From the NCBI GenBank assembly GCA_905250885.1, contig CAJNOQ010001983.1:1-27105 (forward strand): a stretch of 27,105 nucleotides of DNA. The letters run 5' to 3'. The stretch comes from Didymodactylos carnosus. Its lineage: Eukaryota > Rotifera > Eurotatoria > Philodinida > Philodinidae. The position numbers and the translations under genes are program-made. Below the pieces are notes generated by a model. That model had not been told where the DNA came from and searched no databases. It saw only the letters and a list, made by a program, of their open reading frames with translations. Of the stretch, positions 1 to 9,930 are shown piece after piece (within the stretch, counting starts at the first letter, position 1; each line of letters opens with the position of its first letter).

Positions 1-230
1 TTGTAAAGAATTTCTGGATCGAACTCGAGGACTTGGTTTTCTGAGATTTTGGTTTTCCAGAAACCCTGGTTTCAACAGTTTTGATAGAACCATTTTATAC
101 AGCAGCCCAGGTCGGAAATTCTTTCAGCTGTTCAAATCCTTTTTCAAATTTGTTCTAGCTATTATGGGCACAATTCTATCGTAATAAACAAAAAAAGTGG
201 TCCATATATGGACCACCGCCCGTCAAAGGG
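1..230 (-). mobile_element. Terminal part of a piggyBac-like non-autonomous element (one end only)
   Basis: Read on the minus strand, positions 234 down to 216 give TTAA, then CCCTTTGACGGGCGG, then a perfect 20-bp palindrome at 197-216. A TTAA target followed by a terminus starting CCC is typical of the piggyBac superfamily. The element would extend left, out of the window. Positions 1-180 hold no convincing reading frame. An AATAAA at 183-188 could be a poly(A) signal of an element transcript. Only one end is visible, so the superfamily call is an inference. Confidence 0.45.
197..216. repeat. Perfect 20-bp palindrome
   Basis: GTGGTCCATATATGGACCAC equals its own reverse complement. It lies just inside the putative piggyBac-like terminus and could be a subterminal hairpin or protein-binding site of that element. 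Confidence 0.9.
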
Positions 231-234
231 TTAA

Positions 235-756
235 AAAACCAAACCAAATAAGTGAAAACACTTGAATTTTATCGATTTTTTTGCCTAAATACTGGATAAT
301 TTGTTGTTGAATTCCATAACAAGGTTCTCTCTCAAATTATTAAAGTGTTTTGAATATGTTTGACTATGGTGTATTCATCGAACGGTTTAACGTTGATTTA
401 TGTTAACCATTTCTGCTTTGCTTATTTGGGTTGAATTTTTTTATGGAAATTTTGAATTTTTTTACTATATATGCATCATATGGTAAACTAATGCTATTAT
501 TTTTACAAACCAACTTGATCCAGTTCTTTCTCTTGGACATTATTATATAGGGGTGTACACCTCCCAAAAATAAAATTTGTCCTTTCTCGCAGCGGAAATT
601 AAAATCTGCCGGATGCTTTAAAAAATTTTTGCACCGCCCTCCCCCCTCTCCAAAATTGACTTCCTATTTACAGCCCTGTTCCTTTTCACATCCAGAGTAC
701 ACATATCATCGAGAAGAAACGTGAATGTTTCACGTATATTCCGTATAACCTGGAGC
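235..756. other. Intergenic, no gene seen
   Basis: AT-rich sequence without a credible reading frame. Positions 545-655 are unusual in being bounded by G-rich (GGGGTGTACACCTCCC) and C-rich (GCACCGCCCTCCCCCC) tracts. They resemble the stretch at 11340-11475 and are probably a decayed repeat. A short palindrome, ACGTGAA-TGT-TTCACGT, sits at about 719-735. Confidence 0.5.
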
Positions 757-1169
757 CTGTTTCTCATTTGAAAAAAACTTAAGTTCTGCTTCAGTGAAAC
801 ATATGACTGTAGTAAGAATTTTTTGCTAAGTGAGTTTTTCGAAAGGATTTTAACTTAAAGATTCTCTCGACCACCCTTAAGTTTTCACTTAATTTTTAAG
901 TGAAGAATTATTTATAATTTGTAACTTCTTTATTTTACGTTTTTCGTAGTTAGATAGAAAATAATTTTAGAAGGATTTTGTTCAAAAAATTTCATGAGAA
1001 TAATCTAAATTTGTTAAAATATGAGTGATTTTTATTGCATAGCCGCTGTTTAACTTAAGTTTTTCTCAGAAACGTAATTAAGGGAAACTTAAGTGCCCTT
1101 AAGTACTTAATTTTTCCCCTACCTTAAAAATCCACTTAAGTGGAATACTTAAGTTTTTTTGAGAAACAG
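757..1169. mobile_element. 413-bp MITE-like element with terminal inverted repeats and seven CTTAAG sites
   Basis: The left end reads CTGTTTCTCA then, after a 4-base insertion, AAAAAACTTAAGT. The reverse complement of the right end reads CTGTTTCTCA directly followed by AAAAAACTTAAGT. The hexamer CTTAAG occurs at 778, 876, 1054, 1088, 1098, 1135 and 1148, where chance would predict well under one. Several copies sit in smaller palindromes, for example CCACTTAAGTGG at 1132. There is no reading frame, so this looks non-autonomous. I could not identify a target-site duplication. Confidence 0.6.
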
Positions 1170-2000
1170 ACTGCTGTTGTTTTTTTTCGCATTACAGATT
1201 ATACTGTGAAGAATAGAATAAGCAGGGAATCTTCGTTTTCTTCCTAGTCACTCAATAGTAAAAGCTCAAAACGACAGGAAATACTGAAGACATTCAGTAG
1301 AGAGGACTACTGAGTCAATTTTATTGATGCATATTCTGATCAATGAATTTTTTTTCTTTTTGATGATCAGGTGAGTCTGTCAAGTTTGGGGTTGTTTTCT
1401 ATGTCTTTTCATGTAGAAAGTGGCAGTCATTTCCTACGTCTTTTCATGCAGAAAGTGGCTCCTGAAAGCTAGCGAGAAACAACCCAAGTTTGGCCTGTTT
1501 TTGTAGCGCTATGACTGATGGAACAGAAAATTTTGACAAATTTAGCTGGTAGATATACACATGTGCTAAACGGTGAAAGAACAAAATATCAAAGTGGATC
1601 TAAACTGCACATTTTTCATTAGAATAAAAGATTTTTCTATTAAAAATTAGTGAACTGTTTCCTCGAAATGCAAGTTTGAGCAGCATTCGATCCAAGACAA
1701 GCACGTTGGGCGTTTTTCTTTATTCTGAAGCAAAATAGTAAATGTAAATTTATAATAAATATTATAGTTTTCTTTTAATCCACAATACCTGACTGGACTT
1801 TCTGAATTGATCATCTGTTGTTCGTCTATATTTTCACGCAAAAAAACTCTTTCTAAAGTCCTCTTTCCCTAATATTAAAAGTCAACCTTATATCGGTACT
1901 TATGTTTATATTATAATTTGGCTTTTTTCTTTCTCAGTTAACATCTTGTTTTCTAACTGCTTATTTACGTGTTTATTTGTTTGACAGGGGTCATTGCATT
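1170..2000. other. Intergenic and 5' leader region of the downstream gene
   Basis: Apart from the tandem repeat at 1396-1465 I see no gene. Pyrimidine-rich stretches ending in AG near 1935 and at 1986 suggest non-coding leader exons or introns of the gene starting at 2083. The promoter cannot be placed. Confidence 0.4.
1396..1465. repeat. Two tandem copies of a 34-36 bp unit
   Basis: Copy 1 at 1396-1429 and copy 2 at 1430-1465 share the pattern TTTC(C)TAYGTCTTTTCATG followed by YAGAAAGTGGC. Related sequence with CAGAAAGT cores recurs at about 11377 and 11418. No coding capacity is seen. Confidence 0.7.
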
Positions 2001-2011
2001 ATGCACCGTTG

Positions 2012-2063
2012 GTAATTTCTCACGTTTCATGAATAAATCTCATATTATCTTATTATATTTTAG
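2012..2063 (+). other. Probable intron at the 5' end of the first gene
   Basis: A donor GTAATTTC at 2012 and an acceptor TATATTTTAG ending at 2063 define a 52-bp intron, matching the 55-75 bp size common in this gene. A second acceptor ends at 2071. With the 2063 acceptor an upstream ATG at 2001 stays in frame and would add ten residues (MHRCLLDFII) before the ATG at 2083. With the 2071 acceptor that frame hits TGA, leaving 2083 as the start. Confidence 0.5.
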
Positions 2064-2082
2064 TCTTTTAGATTTTATTATC

Positions 2083-5000
2083 ATGACATCGGAAAAATGT
2101 CAACATTTTAGTTCGAATGAAATTCAATGTCAGAAGAACCTCTTTGGACTTTGTTTTCATTGTAATTTACGTATGTGTATGGATCATCTTCAACAACATA
2201 TTGAAGAATTATCAACAATTCAAGAGAAATTTCACTTATTGATTGACAAAACAATTGAACGAAAAACATCTTTACTATCGATACAAGCACCTCGTCCTGT
2301 TGAACAAGATTTTCTTCGTTTACGTGAACAATTAGACAAATGGTATGAGCAAAAGTGTCAACAAATCACATCTCAAATGGTTCATGGTGCCAAATTTAAT
2401 CGATTGAAAACTAAATATTTAAATGATGTTAATGCATTTTTATCGAGACAAAAAAATAAACAACAAGTAAATAAAGTTGATTTAGATGAAGCAACATTAT
2501 ATGGAGCAATATTGGATGCATCAATTGAACAATTATCGAGAATATCTAATAGAACATGTCCGACATTCGCAGAGATAATGAAAAATACTGATGTTGATAC
2601 GGTTAATTTAAGTGGTACGTAGTATCCTCAATAAATGTTTATATTCTGTACAACTCTCTGTAATGTGATAATCATAGGCGCTCCGAAAACGAATCAGTTA
2701 TTCAATTCTATTCCAAAAAACTTTTGACTCTGGTTTATCCCGAAATTTTTTTTAATCTGTAACTAAGACGAATTAATTATTTTGTTTCGTGCAAGTGACC
2801 AGTAGAACCTATTGTTTTGTTTTTGAGATAAAACAGAAAAAAAGTGCAAGGATGTTTTTGGCAGTAAAACTGCTTTTGGTATAGATATTTTTGTCGAATT
2901 CAATTTGAATTTTTTTTCAATTTCCTCTCTACTTTTCTGACCATGGAACACTGTTGATGTGGTGATACGGTTGGAGAGAAATAAATTGTGTCATTTTACC
3001 TAGAAATTAATGGCATTCCATCGAGAACGGTCAATAAAAGAGATAATTCAGATGAAAGTGGTATGTTAATAATATCTATTCATGTCTTGAATAAAATTTA
3101 CAGTTGTTTGTCTATTTCTTATAGATGATAATGAGCCACTTATGCCTTTTTTTCATGTGAATCAAAATACTAATCATTTGTAAGTTACTAAAAGTACAAA
3201 ATAGTCATTTGACTCATCTCATTGTCATTTTTCTTTTGTTTAGACAAGACATGGAGTCTGAAAGTGAGAGCAATCATACAAATCATGGTAATTCGAATTT
3301 TAGCTAAAACTCATTCCCTGATTCTTGAGCATATTAAATATTTCTTTCAGAGCTTATTATGTCACTTTTAATAACTAGAAAGTGAGAAAGACGAATATAT
3401 TAAAATAAATTGCTCATATGAATAGTACAGTCATCTGTTATACCTGAAATACGAGAAAATCGAAGTTTTTTCTTCAACATTTAGAAAAAAACATTGTAGA
3501 ATCGAATTTGAAGCGTATATAAATGTCTGTTCGCTGATGAGAACAGAATGACGACTTCTATTTTAAAGAATGATGTGAAATAGCAATAAGACAGTTTTAT
3601 CTTTTCTTTTAGCTACTACAAGTTCTAGTCATAAACTTAGACGAAATGTTAAACGATCACTTCGATCTGCTGTTCGTATTCGTCGAAGTACGTTTTTGTA
3701 CTATCGATTCTTTTTCATGGATTTTTGTTTATTCATTTATATTTTAGATACTACAAGCAATTTTAGAATCAAATGTGAACCACAATCATTGCCAGAAAAC
3801 AATCACGATGTTGATGAGAATGGAAATGGTAAGTAACACTGTCTAAAATTGGTATGTAACTATTTATTTTTTATTCGTTTATTCTTCTAGATACCAGTAT
3901 TCCAGAAAACACTACATTTAATCGTGAGAAATTTTTTGTATTCAGATTAAAAGATAGATAGTTAATTTATTTTTATTTCATTTAGGTATTGACGATGTAG
4001 ATTATATTTTTAATAATGGAGCTACGACAGAAATGTTGTACGTATAGAAAGAGACACGCTAGTTAGAACTTTTAACGTCCTTCTAATTTTCTATATGTTT
4101 TTTAATCAGGTCTGAATTAGCTCGAATCGGTAATGATAAATGGATGAGGAATAATGAAGGTATGTATGAGAATATCTTTGAGTGTTATTGAGAACAATAA
4201 TTTTCTTCTTCTAGATACACATGCTCAAGAACAAATCGAACAATCGTCAGATGTTGAACAAGAAGGTACAGAGTAAAACGCGACTTTTTAGTTGATGTGT
4301 GATAGGAATAAACATGTTTAATAATTTTATTTGAATTTAGATGGATACGGATTGGGTCATAGTTTTGATTTTACAAATGTACCCAATAAAAGAATGTAAG
4401 TATTTATCAAAAATTTACAATAGTACTTTAGCTTTACGATTTTTATTCCCATTTAGATTTCAACAAACACGAAGAGATCATGACGAAGATGAAAGTATAT
4501 GTGATGGTAGGTAAATCTTTTGAGGCCGTATTGTCCGTTGTGAAAAAAATGAATTCAGTCAGTTTTTGAAATAAATTTTGTTTAAAAAGATACCGATTTT
4601 GGGCTATTTTCGCCAAATATTGAAAAATTTATACACTGTTCAAAATCAGTTCAAGTGACTCAAACACTTGATATTTTACATGCTGAAAAACGTATCTATG
4701 CAAAAAATAGTGTATTTTTATTGACATAATTTTCTGAAGAAAAACAACAAATTTCCAGAAGAGTCCGTATGCTCGATTAGCTACAATCCATTCGTTTTTG
4801 AGGTTATCTAAAATGCTGGAATTCCAGTTCTGATACCACGCCTAAACGATGAAATCAGGATCCTTTGGTACTTGTTTTGAAGAAGACGTTCTGGGCTATC
4901 TATTTATTCATAAAAAAAATCAATAGATTTTAAAAATTTTGTACTTTAACTTTTTGGAGTTTGATCTAGGATTCTAAAGCTCTTCTATAAAATCATCTTG

Positions 5001-8000
5001 GAAAACGACTGGCGAAAAACGGAGTTTTCGAGTTTCCTATCAAAAGTTACTTAAAAACTGATCGAATTCATTCTTTATCAAAATGGCGAAAAGTTATTCG
5101 ATTAGAGAACGATAATATGACGTCCTTGACTTCGATATACGAACATGGTAAAATATATGCCCGATAAATTACTGGATAACTGGTGTCCTACATTTGGTCA
5201 AGTTATCCGTACAATGTTCGTTTAGCCAAGTCAAAGAAGTTATATTATGATGAATGGTATAAAAGTCTTACATTAAACGTCGAACGTTATTTCTGCATGT
5301 TCCCAGTGCGCTGAAGAATACCAAATAGATGAGAATGTAGCATGTGCACAAGTTTATCAACTTCCCTATTTTAGAAAGTTTCTCAGTAATTCTTTAAGAG
5401 TAAATAAAGCGCATTATAAGTCTTAGTTTTGGTAGAAAGCACTGTTTTGCACTGGAAGGATGGGACATCGAGAAAAATTCGTTATTCAGGGTTCTAAACA
5501 TGTTAAACTAATGTGAGTTTGTAGAGAATTGCAGGCTATTCCAGATAATGTGCATAAGGAAGAAATTCGTTCAGTATCTGAAAATTATTAATTAAGTCTA
5601 ATTAACTGTGTTTTTTTAAACGAATGAAAAACTTGCAAAGTTTCGATCGAAAAGTGGATCAAAACATAATTTAGTTCAGCTTGTAATTTCACAATAATGT
5701 TGACTTCAAGATAATAATTTGTTTTAGCTGTAGTTTTAGTTCAGACTTTTGTTTTCAATGAAAAATAGTTAACTCTTCAGCACATTAGCAACATACAGAG
5801 ATAATACTTGATATTTAATGCAAGACTTTTGCACCACTTGTTAGTTTTCTACTGATAGATAAAGTAATCATATTTTCATTTTGTTTGCATCACTTTTTGT
5901 GCTTAAACTTTTATTTTGCAGATTCAGCTCAGGATTGTGAACAACAGTCGAATAGTGGAAATGAAGGAGGTAAACAACTATGACAATTCAAAATTTCTAA
6001 GTCCTTCAACTTCTGTTAGAATCTATATATCACAGGAACTGAGTTCCTCTAAGGTGAGAATCTTCAAAAGTAAAAAATACTTTTAGACTGGTAGGTCGTC
6101 CCTTGTAAAATTTTTTGATTATGCATTGATAGATGAACGACAAATTAAGTTAAAATTCCTTAATCCTAGAACTTTTGATTAAGAGAGAAACTGACCTTCA
6201 TCGTTGCAAACTGTCATATTTTACTAATATCAAGTAAGATTTTACTAAAATCATGAGTAATTTTTTCTTATTTTCAGATTTAATGGGAACTCATGATGCC
6301 AATGATACAGACGATATTGGGGCTGATCAAGAGAATAAAGTAGTGGTAAGGGAAATATTTATTTCATACAGTGCGTAAACTATTCTAGCAGTATGATCGA
6401 GATTTTATCCGTACTCTATTAGTTGTTTATCTCATCAATCTATCTCGGGATCTTTAAATCTAGTTCTATTCGTTCAGAACAGGCGTCTGTTCAGTTTGTA
6501 CTGAAGGTTAGAATTAGAAATTATGAAATATCAGAGATATTTTATTCTTCCCCTATGAACATTGAAAGTTTGACAAATCTCGAAAATAATTTGCCAATCT
6601 ATTCGTAAGATAATTTATCTGATGTGATGGTGGGATGTTTTCTTGATAGAACTTATGTTGATACATCCAAAGAACTGAATAGGTGTTTTTATCCTGCATT
6701 CATCGATTTGTTCATTTAACAAATATTCGTGTATGAGTTGTATGGTAATGAACAAATTTTAGTACTTGCTATAAAGAGACTATAAGAGTCTAAATTTTTT
6801 TGTAACTTGGTCTTTGAACACTAATGAGCTGAAAATCATATGATAAAGAGAGAAAACGGACTAAACATATAGTAGTATGATGAACTAACTCAAAAACTAA
6901 CGGAAGTTTTTAAAGGATTTTTGCATTAGAATGTTCGATCTTGTATCGTATTCATTAGCAAGTTTTCCAACCCAAATCAGTTAAGAAACCTCGAATATAC
7001 GCCAGAATTTCAGAAAGTGTCTTTTCTTTTATCTTAAACTACTTCAGATCTGAAATAATTACTTAGTAATTTGTACGAATAAAATTGTTCTGAGTGAGTT
7101 GTATAACGATACGTAGGCAGTTCAAAAATGAATCATGGATATTTGAGTGTTTTTGTTTCCATTAGCTATGAGAGGTTGAGTTATGCGAATGCGATGCATT
7201 GCAGCGCAGAAGCATTTGTTTCATAAGAGCTTCGATAAAAAACTGAAGCTTTCATAAATTGTGCACAGTAAGATTGCACTCTAGTTCAATTTGCATAATA
7301 ATAATGCTATATTTTAATTAAAAGTGGTAATCATATATTTATTTTAGACACAATCTTTACGATCGTATGAATGCTATGAATGTCCGTTGAAATCATCGAA
7401 AACAGTATTTGGTTTGAGTTCAAAACACAAACTTCGAAATATTCCATGCAAAAAATATCTTTCACCACCATTTGCTCTATACGATCATTTGCAACATCAT
7501 CATGATCTAAATCATCATGCCGCTTCGAAGATCATTCAATTATTAATTAATATTGCGAAAAATGGCTTAATATTAGATTCTAATATTGATCTATTCTCAC
7601 ATGAAACAATACAAATTAATCGTCAAAATCCAACACGATTTAAAACAAATTGTCCTCTAACACAATACGGGGTTTATGGTGTTCTCAAACAACATCAGAT
7701 CAGTCTATGTACAGGTAGACATGGTCTTCTTCGTGATCATCTTTGTCGATATCATAATTTTGCTCCCGTATGTGCACGAAAATTCGTTAAGGCCGTAATG
7801 AATAAAATAAATAAAACAGAACAATTATTTGATCCAAATGAAGTGATTATTGATCAGAATTTAGAGATAACATGTCCATTTGATGTCAATTATAGTGGAT
7901 TACAAACGTTTAATATTAATCATCCTGTAACAAATACACCATGCTCAAAAAAACTGAAAAAATTTAATTTACAACAACATTTACGACAACATCATCACTT

Positions 8001-8714
8001 AACATTAGATGAAACACGACGAATAATGCGTGAACACCGTAATGATCACAATTTAAATATAACAAAAAATGAACATGATGTTAGTAATAAATTAAAACGA
8101 TCAAAAGTGAGTCTGTTTGTATGTTGTATAGTGTGTCTATGGAGGAATAAGATTGATGAAATGAAATATTTTTATGAATGAATTTTTGACACTGATCACA
8201 AATCTGATATATTTATGACTAGTAGATTTCAATTATCGTTTTGTATAAACCAGACCGTCGAGATCAATCGAAAAATTTTAAGTGAAGCGATTTGAATGCT
8301 GAGAGATTTTTTGAGCAGTTGGAGTCACATGTGTTGAGAAGTTTTCATACTAAATGAACAAGTTGACGCATGAGTATAAGATTTTTGAGTTTTTAATTGC
8401 TGTAGAATTTTGAATATACGTTGGATTAAAAAATAAAAAATATAGTTTTTTGACAATGTATGAAAAATTTTTCAAAGATGTAAATATCAATATTTTTTCA
8501 TTTGAAAATTTCTGATGAAATTTGAAAAACTTGATTTCTACAGAATAATTCTAGGAAAAACGAGCAATCATAACGGACATCAGATTTGTAATGACCATCT
8601 AATATAATTTGTTTAATATCGAACAATAACGTATGAGAATATGTTTCACATGCATTTTCTTTTCTTTCATTTTAGACATTAAAACGTCTTCAATCGAATC
8701 AACCGACATATTAA
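2083..8714 (+). CDS. 16-exon protein with B-box-like N-terminus and three C-terminal Cys/His repeats, 682 aa
   Basis: Exons: 2083-2614, 3004-3060, 3125-3179, 3244-3287, 3613-3687, 3748-3828, 3891-3923, 3986-4037, 4110-4159, 4215-4265, 4341-4395, 4457-4506, 5922-5969, 6278-6345, 7348-8106, 8676-8714. All introns are GT-AG, phases agree at every junction, and the joined 2049 bases end in TAA. Residues 6-39 carry C6, H8, C16, C24, C27, C32, H35 and H39, spaced like a B-box-type zinc site. Residues 45-115 look helical, possibly coiled coil. Residues about 178-417, from exons 2-14, are acidic, Asn/Ser-rich and probably disordered. Exon 15 encodes three units of roughly 90 residues with the pattern C-P-[LF], a second Cys, then H-L-x2-[HY]-H, at C429/C451/H464/H468, C519/C538/H548/H553 and C593/C616/H628/H632. 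Zinc binding is inferred. An adaptor or nucleic-acid-binding role is possible but not shown. I recall rotifer proteins with similar N-termini but cannot name the family. Confidence 0.8.
4507..5921 (+). other. Long intron 12 (1415 bp) of the first gene
   Basis: Intron 12 is about twenty times longer than most of its neighbours. I found no extra exon that keeps the phase-1 junction between exons 12 and 13, and no clear transposon ends. Introns 14 (6346-7347, 1002 bp) and 15 (8107-8675, 569 bp) are also long. These may hold decayed insertions or unrecognised alternative exons. Confidence 0.55.
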
Positions 8715-8931
8715 CCGTTTTCGAACTTGATGTTAATCTAATTTTATTTAGGAAATACGTATTGTTTTATGTATTTGTTACATGTATGAGTGTGTGTGTT
8801 GTTTTTTTCTATGAAAAAATAACTTAATGTTTATATTTCATTTTTCTCATCGTTTTTTCTACTTTGTTCAAATATTCAAGACAAAAATGTACGACCATTA
8901 GCTATTTTTTCTGTTATTTTATCTGAATGTC

Positions 8932-8937
8932 AATAAA
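8932..8937 (+). terminator. Candidate poly(A) signal AATAAA of the first gene
   Basis: AATAAA lies 218 bp after the TAA stop at 8714, in AT-rich sequence, and is the first hexamer of this kind I see downstream of the stop. The cleavage site cannot be set from sequence alone. Confidence 0.45.
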
Positions 8938-8939
8938 TG

Positions 8940-9670
8940 GTGAAGTTGTACGTCAGACAACATTCTACATTTTATATTAATTAACAATATTTTAAATATT
9001 AAAGTCTCTTTCTACATAAAAAAGAAAATAATACCCTAATGCTGATCGTTTTGCTAGTAATTATGTTACTTACCGTAAAATTTCGAAATATTTAAATTAA
9101 ATCAGGAATGTCTAAGTTTTTATCGTGTCATGGACAATAGCTTTAACAGGATCATTTATCTGACAATTGAAAAAAGTCTTACTGTGAATTTTGTAAAATA
9201 ATTTTCTAACCTGAAATTTTTTGTAAACTGCACCAGTTACGAAGATTGTTCTCTCTCATAGATCTTTGTTAGGGTAGTTTTCTATCTCTTGATTATGTGT
9301 ATATGCTACCGTCATAAAACTAAATCAGAATTATACGGATTTTTTTCTTGCTTTCATTATTTTACTCGATCGAGTCTGCCACACACCATTCTATTACAAA
9401 ATGAGTGAATTACAATAACTTTCCACCGTTACTGACTGTTCTTCCAGATCATGAGAAAAAGCTCACTTTTTACCAAACAAATTAAATAGAAGCGGGACAA
9501 GTTTTAACTAAATTTGTAGCAGAATTTTTGAGCTATTCAAATGTGCACTTGGAATTAAAATTAAGTGAAATTACACCGGGGAAATACTAAAAATATTGCA
9601 TTGATAGACACTTTTCGTTTTTTTCTGTGCACTAACATAAAAGTTGATTTATTCCAGTAACTGTGTAGGT
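8940..9670. other. Intergenic, nothing recognised
   Basis: AT-rich, all frames closed by frequent stops, no repeat structure noticed. Confidence 0.5.
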
Positions 9671-9671
9671 T

Positions 9672-9930
9672 ATAACTCAGTAAAAACTATCCAGACTACT
9701 TCAGAATGTCAGGAAATACTCTGTTTTATCTGCACCGTACTGTAAAGCTCAATACATGTTGAAAAAATTAACAGAAAATACTTTGGTTTCTAGAAAGGTG
9801 TCCCAGAAACCTTCGAAAATAAGAGAATATTTTTTATTGATTTTTCGTACAGAATCAGAATAAGCGGATAAAATAGAGTATTTTCCTGACATTCTGAAGT
9901 AGTTTGGATAGGTTTTTTACTGAGTTATAA
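9672..9930. mobile_element. Inverted-repeat (foldback/MITE-like) element, about 260 bp with about 64-bp arms
   Basis: The left arm at about 9672-9733 begins TTATAACTCAGTAAAAA and contains ACTACTTCAGAATGTCAGGA. The reverse complement of about 9866-9930 gives the same order with only a few mismatches and single-base indels. A spacer of about 130 bp separates the arms and has no credible reading frame. Both outer ends begin TTATAACTCAG. The superfamily is unknown and no target duplication is evident. Confidence 0.7.

Noticed and set aside
1647..1841. 64-codon minus-strand frame
   Set aside because: Low-complexity composition, no splice context or domain.
2763..2951. 62-codon minus-strand frame
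   Set aside because: Lies within intron 1 of the plus-strand gene and shows no recognisable features.
6423..6608. 61-codon plus-strand frame as an extra exon
   Set aside because: It lies in intron 14 (6346-7347). Exons 14 and 15 already join at phase 0, and no paired splice sites retain this frame.
8633..8827. 64-codon plus-strand frame as a separate gene
   Set aside because: It overlaps the last exon of the first gene in another frame and has no domain.
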